A DNA stretch of 10,477 nt from DASSFZ01 sp036514635 (GTDB taxonomy: Bacteria > Chloroflexota > Anaerolineae > Fen-1058). Location: positions 1 to 10,477 of the forward strand of contig DATBWU010000233.1 of assembly GCA_036514635.1 (NCBI GenBank), read 5' to 3'. The notes below the pieces were generated by a model. That model worked only from the letters and a program-made list of their open reading frames with translations, ran no database searches and had not been told where the DNA came from. Below are positions 4,546 through 10,477 of this stretch, one piece after another; position 1 is the first letter of the stretch; every line of letters begins with the position of its first letter. Both the position numbers and the translations under genes were made by a program.

Positions 4546-5526
4546 CTAGGGCAGCGCGCCGCCGCGTCCGGCGATGAACAATGTGTACCATTCCTCTCGC
4601 GTCAATTCCACAGCATCGCCTCCGCAGGCTGCCTTTATGCGAGCGGGGTTCGTCGTGCCGATGATCGGCTGAATGCGGACGGGATGCCGCAGCAGCCAGG
4701 CGATGGCAATCGCCTCTGGGCTGACGTTCTTCTCGCGCGCCAGTTGAGCTACCAGCCTCGATACGTTGGCTGCCGCCTCGGACGGCCTGCCCTGCGCCGT
4801 GCCCGTCATGGCTCCACCGGCCAGCGGCGCCCAGGCCTGAATCGCGATGTTGTGCAGCCGGCAGTATTCCAGTGTCCCTTCGCCGCGCATCACCCTGGCC
4901 GGCTGATCCTGATTGAAGACGACGCCTTCGTCGATGAGCTGCGAGTGCAGGATGTTGAGCTCGAGCTGGTTGACGATCAACGGCTGGTGCACGTATTTCT
5001 GTAACAGCGCGATCTGCGCGGCGGTGTGATTGCTCACGCCGAAAGACCGAACCTTGCCGCTTTGATGCAATTCGTCGAAGGCGCGGGCGACTTCCTCCGG
5101 CTCGACCAGCGCGTCGGGCCGGTGCAGGAGCAGCACGTCGACAAAGTCGGTCTTGAGCCGCTTCAGGCTGCCCTCGACCGAGCGGACGATGTGCGCGTAA
5201 CTGAAGTCGTACCGGCCGGGAGCCGTCTCGTCCGGATCGCCCGCGAACCGGATGCCGCATTTGGTCTGAAGCACAATCTTCCCGCGCAGGCCGGGACTCT
5301 CCTGCCAGATCGACGAGAAGACTTCCTCCGACCTACCCCGGCCATAGATGTCGGCGTGGTCGAAGAAATTGATGCCTTGATCCAGCGCAGCCTGGATCGC
5401 GGCGAGAGCGCTCTTGCGAGTCTGCTCGGTCAGCGGATCGCGGCTCCAGCCGCCGCCGATGGTCATGCACCCGTAAGCGATGCGCGAGACGTTGAGTATC
5501 GTGTCGGCGATGTGAAACGTCTTCAT
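4546..5526 (-). CDS. Aldo/keto reductase, YdhF-like
   Basis: A 326-residue NAD(P)H-dependent oxidoreductase of the aldo/keto reductase superfamily, a single-domain TIM barrel in the cytoplasm that reduces carbonyl compounds. The catalytic tetrad is complete: Asp56 and Tyr61 (FFDHADIYG), Lys89 (QTKCGI) and His135 (LLLHRPD). GVSN at 163-166 and the late GTTNPARI motif, which contacts the cofactor phosphate, are present. HADIYG, KCGI, LLLHRPD and HQSGKVRSFGVSN resemble E. coli YdhF and its relatives; the natural substrate is unknown. ATG 5526 has AAGGAG six bases upstream and overlaps the topA stop as ATGA, so the gene is probably translated from the topA transcript. No clear terminator follows; the recombinase stump begins a few bases beyond the stop. 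Confidence 0.93.
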   Translation of the reverse strand: MKTFHIADTILNVSRIAYGCMTIGGGWSRDPLTEQTRKSALAAIQAALDQGINFFDHADIYGRGRSEEVFSSIWQESPGLRGKIVLQTKCGIRFAGDPDETAPGRYDFSYAHIVRSVEGSLKRLKTDFVDVLLLHRPDALVEPEEVARAFDELHQSGKVRSFGVSNHTAAQIALLQKYVHQPLIVNQLELNILHSQLIDEGVVFNQDQPARVMRGEGTLEYCRLHNIAIQAWAPLAGGAMTGTAQGRPSEAAANVSRLVAQLAREKNVSPEAIAIAWLLRHPVRIQPIIGTTNPARIKAACGGDAVELTREEWYTLFIAGRGGALP

Positions 5527-7658
5527 CCTGTGCTCCTTGTCTCCGATTGGATGTTGCGCGTGCCCTTGCATTGCGGATAGCGTGAGCAGCCCCAGAACTC
5601 GCCGCGCGATCCGGCGCGTTTCACCATCGGCGAGCCGCACCTGGGGCAGAGGACGCTGGGATCGGCTTGCGCTTTGGGTTTTCGTCGTGTTGGCGAGTGT
5701 GCCTTGCGCTCCGTGTCCTTCGCGGGAAGGGCGGGTGCGCGAACGGCGCTCATCTTGCCCGGTGCATCCTTCAATTCCCGTGCGAACGGATCGTAGAAGT
5801 CTTTCAGCGCGGCGACCCAATTCTTTTCTCCACGCGAGACTTCGTCGAGCCAGTCTTCCGTGTTGGCAGTGAAAGTATAGTCCATCACATCAGGGAATGC
5901 GACCATCAGCGCATCGCACGTCGCTTCGCCAAGCGGTGTGGGTCGCAGCGCACGTTTATCCAGCTCGACGTAGGTGCGTTGCTTCAGCGTGTTGATAATC
6001 GTCGCGTAGGTGCTGGGCCGCCCAATGCCGCGTTCTTCCAGCGCCTTGACCAGGGCGGCCTCGGTGTAACGCGGCGGCGGCTGCGTGAAGTGCTGCTTCG
6101 GAATCAGCGCCAGCAAATCGAGCGGCTCGTTGACGGCGAGCACCGGCAGCGACTGCGGCTTATCTTCGTCGTCGCCCTTCTCTTCCGGCTCTTCCCACAC
6201 GCGCAAAAAGCCATCGAAGATGAGCACCCGCCCCACGGCGCGAAAGAGGTAGTCGTATAGTCGAGTAGTCGAGTGGTCGTTAGTCGAGTGGTCGTTAGTC
6301 GAGTAGTCATCAGTCTTGTGGTCTGCTGGTCTGGCTACGTGGCTATTCGACTGACCGACTATATGACTGTCTGCTTGCCCAACTACCTGACTACTTGACT
6401 GCCCGACTACCTGACTACTCGACTGCTCGACTGCGCGACTAATCGCCCTGGCGACCACATCGACGGTCGTCACATCGTACAGGGCGGGAGCCATCTGCGA
6501 TGCGACGAAGCGCCGCCAGATCAGGTCGTACAGCTGAAACTGTCGCTCGGAGAGATGCGGCTTGAGCGTCTTCGGGTAGCGCCGCACGTCGGTGGGGCGA
6601 ATGGCCTCGTGCGCCTCTTGCGCGTTCTTGACCCGCGTTTTGTACTGCGGCGGTTTCGCAGGTAAGTATTCGCGACCCAGCGTCTCCTCGATCATCTTGC
6701 GCGCAGCGGCCTGCGCTTCCGGCGCGATCTCGGTCGAGTCGGTGCGCATGTACGTGATCAGCCCGACCGGCTTGCCTTCGCCAATGTCTACACCCTCGTA
6801 CAGTTCCTGCGCGACCTTCATCGTCTCGGACGGCGACATGCGCAGCCGCGCCGACGCGGCCTGCTGCAAGGTGCTCGTCGTGAAGGGCGGCCACGGCCTG
6901 CGCTCCTGCCGCTTGCGCCGGATGTCCTTCACGTGATACGCAGCGCCTCGCAGATCGGCGATGACGCGCTCGGCTTCCTCTTTCGTCTTGAGCGGGACGG
7001 CCTGATGCAGCCCGACCTTCTTGCTCCCGATCTGGAGCAGCCGCGCCAGGAAGTGCTTCGCGTGATCGTCTCGCTTGGCGAGGTCGGCGTGGATCGTCCA
7101 GTATTCTTCCGGCACGAAGTTGAGAATCTCGCGCTCGCGATCGACGACCAATCGCAGCGCGACACTCTGCACGCGCCCGGCGCTCTTGCCGCCGGTCGAT
7201 TTCCACAGAAGCGGCGAAATCTGGTAACCGACCAGCCGATCCAGCACGCGCCGCGCCTGCTGCGCGTTGACCAGTTCCATGTCGAGGCTGCGCGGCCGGG
7301 CGAAGGCATCGCGGATCGCCGGTTCGGTGATCTCGTGGAACTCGACGCGGCGGACGGGCACTTTCGGCTTCAGCGCTTGCAGCAAGTGCCAGGCGATCGC
7401 TTCGCCTTCGCGGTCGGGGTCGGTCGCCAGAAACAACTCATCGGCTTTCTCGATTGCACCTCGGAGTTCTTTCAATGTCTTGGACTTCTTGCGGAGGATA
7501 TGATAGCTGGGCTTGAAGCCGTTCTCGATATCGATCCCCATTTCTTTCTCGGGCAGATCGCGCACGTGGCCCATGCTGGCGCGCACGGTATAGCCCGTGC
7601 CCAACATGCGCGAAAGCGTCTTCGCTTTAGTCGGAGACTCGACGATGACGAGTTTCAT
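5523..7658 (-). CDS. topA: DNA topoisomerase I (type IA)
   Basis: A 711-residue type IA topoisomerase, which relaxes negative supercoils by passing one strand through a transient 5'-phosphotyrosyl break. The Toprim domain opens the protein: Glu7 (IVESPTKAKT), then Asp80, Asp82 and Glu84 (TDPDREGE). The nucleophile is Tyr303 (LITYMRTDS). The C-terminus has one C4 zinc ribbon (Cys671, 674, 691, 697), fewer than in E. coli. Residues about 405-469 are not topoisomerase sequence but a translated octamer repeat, placed between DVTTVDVVA and YLFRAVGRV, which are normally close together. ATG 7658 is chosen because it starts the MKLVIVESPTK motif and has GGAG at good distance. The stop overlaps the reductase start as ATGA. 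The enzyme may remain active if the insert forms an exposed loop. Confidence 0.95.
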   Translation of the reverse strand: MKLVIVESPTKAKTLSRMLGTGYTVRASMGHVRDLPEKEMGIDIENGFKPSYHILRKKSKTLKELRGAIEKADELFLATDPDREGEAIAWHLLQALKPKVPVRRVEFHEITEPAIRDAFARPRSLDMELVNAQQARRVLDRLVGYQISPLLWKSTGGKSAGRVQSVALRLVVDREREILNFVPEEYWTIHADLAKRDDHAKHFLARLLQIGSKKVGLHQAVPLKTKEEAERVIADLRGAAYHVKDIRRKRQERRPWPPFTTSTLQQAASARLRMSPSETMKVAQELYEGVDIGEGKPVGLITYMRTDSTEIAPEAQAAARKMIEETLGREYLPAKPPQYKTRVKNAQEAHEAIRPTDVRRYPKTLKPHLSERQFQLYDLIWRRFVASQMAPALYDVTTVDVVARAISRAVEQSSSQVVGQSSSQVVGQADSHIVGQSNSHVARPADHKTDDYSTNDHSTNDHSTTRLYDYLFRAVGRVLIFDGFLRVWEEPEEKGDDEDKPQSLPVLAVNEPLDLLALIPKQHFTQPPPRYTEAALVKALEERGIGRPSTYATIINTLKQRTYVELDKRALRPTPLGEATCDALMVAFPDVMDYTFTANTEDWLDEVSRGEKNWVAALKDFYDPFARELKDAPGKMSAVRAPALPAKDTERKAHSPTRRKPKAQADPSVLCPRCGSPMVKRAGSRGEFWGCSRYPQCKGTRNIQSETRSTG
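6252..6446. repeat. Octamer repeat array with central inversion, inside topA
   Basis: About 195 bases of degenerate 8-bp repeats. The right arm reads in plus orientation as successive units such as GACTACCT, GACTACTT, GACTGCCC, GACTACTC and GACTGCTC. The left arm carries the reverse complement, AGTCGAGT with spacing variants. The orientation changes near 6330-6350, so the array is a large imperfect inverted repeat with arms of about 80-90 bases. Three octamers equal eight codons, giving a visible 8-residue protein repeat (QSSSQVVG twice, then QADSHIVG and QSNSHVAR); the other arm gives NDHST twice. The total, 65 codons, leaves the topA frame open. Confidence 0.9.
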
Positions 7659-7678
7659 GGCTCGCTCCAATATCGCCA

Positions 7679-7687
7679 AGTATGCCA
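7679..7687 (-). promoter_or_regulatory. Possible extended -10 promoter of topA
   Basis: On the minus strand the sequence TGGCATACT (TG, one base, CATACT) ends 20 bases before the topA ATG, with a predicted short leader containing the GGAG site. A good -35 is not seen. It suggests that topA and the reductase have their own promoter, separate from the DUF4340 operon. Confidence 0.4.
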
Positions 7688-7733
7688 CAATCCACTAAAA
7701 GGTTGATACTCGTGATCGTTGTGGGCGCATGTT

Positions 7734-7801
7734 ACCTCACCCCCCGACCCCGTCTCCTGACGACAGCCGTTCGCCGCCAGGAGAGGGGTAGGGGGTGAGG
7801 T
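7734..7801. terminator. C-rich inverted repeat between topA and the DUF4340 gene
   Basis: The left arm at 7734-7759 begins ACCTCACCCCCCGACC and ends TCTCCTG. The right arm at 7778-7801 is its reverse complement apart from one mismatch and two single-base gaps. The loop of 18 bases is at 7760-7777. No T tract follows in either direction. As RNA it would form a very stable hairpin, well placed to end the upstream operon before topA. C-rich sequences of this CCTCACCCCC type recur between genes in Chloroflexota as far as I recall, so this is probably one member of an interspersed family. Confidence 0.65.
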
Positions 7802-7841
7802 CAAACACTCGACGCTGGGAGAGAGGGACGGGAGTGAGGAC

Positions 7842-8840
7842 TTACGGCGTCGGCGTAGGGGATGTCTCCGGCGTCGGCGATGCCGCAGGCGCAGCCGTTG
7901 GAGTCGGCGTGGGACTGAGATAGGCATCGCGTCCTCGATCAATGAAATCGCCGACCGTGAAGCTGGACACGCGCACGATGTACGGCGAGTCCATCCAACT
8001 GAGCACGTAGGTGTTGCCCGATTCATCCTTCGCGCCGATGCGCAGCGTGTAGGTCTTGTCGCCCGCGGCGATGGTGACTACCGCGGTCGGCTGGTCCAGT
8101 CCATACTCCGGCTTGCCTACTTTGCCGAGCGGGCGCACCATGCTGATCGACGACAGGCGTGTGAGGATTGTCGTGAAGTGATCGGCGTTGAACGTTTCAC
8201 CGGCGGCCAGCCCTTTCATCGTCCAATTGCCTGAGGCGTCCTTCTCAAACTCCAGTGTGCCGTTCGCGTTTTCGATCGTCGCGCGCGTGATTTGGTTCTG
8301 ATCAACCTTGAAGTACGTTGCATCGATCCACAAGCCGATGTTCACGCCGACATCGTAATTGTACAGGCCACGCGCCACGTACACGTCATCCTGCCCATTG
8401 AGACGAACGTACCCCCCGCCGGTCGACGCCGCGCCGAGGAAGAGTGTGCGCGTGCTGCCATCGGCCAGTGTCAGATCGACACGGCGCGCGAAATCGTCCT
8501 CGGCCACTTGCAGACGTTTGTGGCCGGCACTGGTGCGCGTCACCAGCGGGTTCGTTGTGATCCCCAAGACTTTCTCCAGAAATGGTTCGACTTTGGTCTT
8601 GTCTGCCGGGAAGCCATCGGTGTCCGGCACGACCCATGTATCGCCCTGTTTGACGAGTTGCACTGCGTTGCTGCCTGAATCGCGCAGCGTGAGACCTGTG
8701 ATGTCGGACGCGGTCAGCGCCCCCAGCAGTGGCGCGCCTTCCGCGCTGGCCGAGGTGAAGCGGGGCAGAATGAATACCGCCGCCGCCAAAACGATCTGGA
8801 CGACAAGGATCACCGCTAAAATGCGATTGGCTCGATTCAT
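7842..8840 (-). CDS. DUF4340 domain protein, membrane-anchored
   Basis: A 332-residue protein of the DUF4340 family, found beside GldG-like ABC-transporter accessory genes. Residues 7-25 form one hydrophobic anchor (ILAVILVVQIVLAAAVFIL) after a short basic N-terminus, so most of the protein should lie outside the membrane. The middle holds repeated beta-rich segments: residues about 40-130 around ITGLTLRDSG and TWVVPDTDGF, and about 185-290 around YGLDQPTAVVTI. The last 24 residues (309-332) are a low-complexity Ser/Thr/Pro tail, probably a flexible surface linker. The start overlaps the stop of the upstream gene as ATGA, indicating translational coupling. The molecular function of the family is not known to me; a role with the ABC system at the cell surface is inferred from the neighbour. 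Confidence 0.85.
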   Translation of the reverse strand: MNRANRILAVILVVQIVLAAAVFILPRFTSASAEGAPLLGALTASDITGLTLRDSGSNAVQLVKQGDTWVVPDTDGFPADKTKVEPFLEKVLGITTNPLVTRTSAGHKRLQVAEDDFARRVDLTLADGSTRTLFLGAASTGGGYVRLNGQDDVYVARGLYNYDVGVNIGLWIDATYFKVDQNQITRATIENANGTLEFEKDASGNWTMKGLAAGETFNADHFTTILTRLSSISMVRPLGKVGKPEYGLDQPTAVVTIAAGDKTYTLRIGAKDESGNTYVLSWMDSPYIVRVSSFTVGDFIDRGRDAYLSPTPTPTAAPAASPTPETSPTPTP

Positions 8841-10477
8841 AGATGCTCCTCTACCTGACTATCCGGCTTTCTGACCAACAGCATGGGCTGCTCGCTGCGA
8901 CGGCGCGCCCGCCAGATCAGGCCGATGCCGACCAGCGCTACCAGCGCGACGCCGTAATTCAACGCCTCCCACAAAGACTCTTCGCGATCGTCCATCGGGT
9001 TGAGAACGCGCGTGATCGTCCCGCGCGAGCGGATGTCCAGCAGGTCGAGGTCTTCCACCGACCAGTCGACTGCATTCTGCACGAACTGTAGACTGTTGAG
9101 GAACCGGTCTTGCGACAGGTTCGACGAGAGCTGCAGCACCGCGTCGTCCAGAAACTCCGAACTGCCGATCACCACGAGCCGCGCCGTCTCAGGCGACTCT
9201 TCGATGACACCGAGCGGCTGGAGTGGAGCCGGTGTGGGCGTTGGGCTGCCCGGCTGGCTGGCCGACGTGTCCAGGCTGGATGTCTCCGATTGGAACGGCG
9301 AAGGCTTGTCCTTGAAGAAACTCTGGAACACACCCTGCACGGATACCGCCAGTGGATAGGGCTTGCGCTCACCTTCGACCGCGAAGCCCGAATCGGGATA
9401 CGCCTGGAAGTCGGGCTGAATATCCGCAGTGGTGCGCAGCCACGACTGCGCGCTGGACTTCAGCAGCACGCTCGTGCCGCGGCCGGCGTTCTTCTGCGTG
9501 TCGAGTTCGACCGGCGACACGAAGTTCATCGTCACCGCCGGCAGCCGCGAGACGATCGGACTCTGGCTATCCATGGCGTCGGGCCGGATGTCGGGGAAGA
9601 ACGGAAAATTGATCGCCTGTAGTTCCTGAACCTGGAAGCCGCCCACGTTGCGCGTCACCTGCGTCGGGAATGGCTCGTTTTGCGGGTCCATCACCAGCGA
9701 TTGGCCGACCTGGACGCCGTAATGCGCCAGCATCTCGTTCAGGCCGTTCTGCAGTGGCCGCAGCCCGATGCTACCCGTGAGTGGATTGGGCGCAACAGCA
9801 TAGTTGCCGCCCGCGACGATCAGCGCGCCTCCGCGCATCAGGTACTGATCGATAGCGAAACGTTCTTTGTCGGTCATGTTCTGCGGCGCGACGATCAGCA
9901 GCACATTGACCTCGGGCGGAACCTGCCCGCTGCTTAGGTCGACCGCGTGTACGTTGTAGTTCTCGCCGAGTTTCTGCTGGATGAGTTGCCACGACTGCAC
10001 CGGCTGCATCAACTGGCCGAAGTCATCCGGTATCGGGACAGAGGGCGGCGTCCACAGCCCCACCACCTTCAAAAAGCCCGATGAGCCGCGCTTCAAACCC
10101 GATTCGATCGCCGTGCGAATGGCGGCTTCGTTGTAGTCCGCCGGAGGCGCGAGCACCTGGGTCTGATCGCCGATCGACAGCAGCATGTCCATGTAGTACG
10201 TGTCGCTGGAGAAGAACGACACCGGGATCGGCTGCAGCTTATACGTCTCGACCAGCGCCTGCCGCGTGATCTTCGTGTCCGGCGCGTCCGGGTCGATCAC
10301 CTCGAGCGCGAACTTCCCATTCGATTCCGTCGCGATCGCCTGCGCGACTTTCTGAATCGTGTCCGGCGCGGACTGGAGTTGCTCCGGCAGCGTGTTCGGC
10401 GTGACGATGAGTGTCAGCCGCACCGGCTCGGTCATCGCCGCCAGCACGGCATCGACGCTCTGGAAGCCGTACACCAC
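8837..10477 (-). CDS. GldG-like ABC-transporter accessory protein, N-terminus cut by window
   Basis: The last 546 residues of a GldG-like protein (ABC-type auxiliary component family); the true start lies beyond the right edge. Known relatives work with an ATPase and an ABC-2 permease, in gliding motility in Bacteroidetes and in uncharacterised export systems elsewhere. Visible parts are an extracytoplasmic alpha/beta domain (PVRLTLIVTP, NVLLIVAPQN, GGALIVAGGNY and, late, ARLVVIGSSEFLDD), then a Ser/Pro/Thr-rich linker at about 395-420. A single membrane segment at about 506-522 (LNYGVALVALVGIGLIW) is followed by basic RARRR, so the C-terminus faces the cytoplasm. The stop overlaps the DUF4340 start as ATGA. 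The ATPase and permease genes are expected to the right of the window. Confidence 0.88.
   Translation of the reverse strand: MVYGFQSVDAVLAAMTEPVRLTLIVTPNTLPEQLQSAPDTIQKVAQAIATESNGKFALEVIDPDAPDTKITRQALVETYKLQPIPVSFFSSDTYYMDMLLSIGDQTQVLAPPADYNEAAIRTAIESGLKRGSSGFLKVVGLWTPPSVPIPDDFGQLMQPVQSWQLIQQKLGENYNVHAVDLSSGQVPPEVNVLLIVAPQNMTDKERFAIDQYLMRGGALIVAGGNYAVAPNPLTGSIGLRPLQNGLNEMLAHYGVQVGQSLVMDPQNEPFPTQVTRNVGGFQVQELQAINFPFFPDIRPDAMDSQSPIVSRLPAVTMNFVSPVELDTQKNAGRGTSVLLKSSAQSWLRTTADIQPDFQAYPDSGFAVEGERKPYPLAVSVQGVFQSFFKDKPSPFQSETSSLDTSASQPGSPTPTPAPLQPLGVIEESPETARLVVIGSSEFLDDAVLQLSSNLSQDRFLNSLQFVQNAVDWSVEDLDLLDIRSRGTITRVLNPMDDREESLWEALNYGVALVALVGIGLIWRARRRSEQPMLLVRKPDSQVEEHL

Noticed and set aside
4532..5260. 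Arg-rich 242-residue minus-strand frame
   Set aside because: It is a frame-shifted shadow of the reductase, with low-complexity Arg/Ala composition and no domain.
5527..5820. Upstream extension of the reductase frame to 5820
   Set aside because: This part overlaps the end of topA in another frame and has no reductase similarity. The ATG at 5526 has a good ribosome binding site and begins at the first barrel strand.
6252..6446. CRISPR array
   Set aside because: The units are 8 bp, degenerate, without spacers, and change strand in the middle. The sequence also lies inside an open coding frame and no cas genes are present.
7659..7688. Ten-residue N-terminal extension of TopA from a GTG at 7688
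   Set aside because: The conserved protein starts at MKLVIVESPTK, the ATG at 7658 has its own GGAG site, and the extension overlaps the predicted promoter.
6933..7706. Long plus-strand frame opposite topA
   Set aside because: This is an antisense shadow of a high-GC coding sequence. The minus strand holds an unmistakable Toprim domain here.

Overview
The window looks like a chromosomal segment of a bacterium, most likely a member of the Chloroflexota. That is an inference from three things: a C-rich inverted repeat of a kind I associate with Chloroflexota genomes (7734-7801), a GldG-like/DUF4340 gene pair, and a single-zinc-ribbon topoisomerase I. It falls into two parts: an accessory region at roughly 1-4540 and a conserved housekeeping region at 4546-10477.

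Accessory region. On the minus strand lies an intact tyrosine recombinase (392-1303) with a TTG start and a strong ribosome binding site. Behind it is an apparently gene-free, hairpin-rich stretch (1304-1866). Then, on the plus strand, come a small unknown gene whose frame continues for 45 codons past an in-frame TAG (1867-2094, continuing to 2232), and a DUF104-type antitoxin with a PIN-domain toxin (2378-3141). At 3291-3324 is the 3' end of a tRNA, probably tRNA-Pro: T arm, 3' acceptor strand and discriminator, with no 5' half. A perfect 18-bp hairpin follows. This is the expected right-hand attachment site of an element that entered a tRNA gene, so everything to its left may be an integrated island whose other end, with the complete tRNA, lies outside the window. 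To its right is a second toxin-antitoxin pair, AbrB-type antitoxin plus PIN toxin (3519-4164), with a clear promoter and an inverted-repeat operator. After it comes the C-terminal stump of a second, different tyrosine recombinase (4210-4539, minus strand).

Housekeeping region, all on the minus strand. Reading from right to left: a partial GldG-like ABC-transporter accessory protein (8837-10477), then a DUF4340 membrane-anchored protein (7842-8840), joined by a 4-bp ATGA overlap. Next is a C-rich hairpin (7734-7801), then DNA topoisomerase I (topA, 5523-7658), and finally a YdhF-like aldo/keto reductase (4546-5526), which again overlaps its upstream neighbour by ATGA. The two overlaps indicate two tightly coupled two-gene units.

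The most unusual feature is inside topA. About 65 codons of degenerate 8-bp repeats (6252-6446) interrupt a conserved part of the enzyme in frame. The repeats change orientation in the middle, making a large imperfect palindrome, and the reading frame stays open throughout. I found no CRISPR array, rRNA gene, intact tRNA gene or complete insertion sequence in the window.
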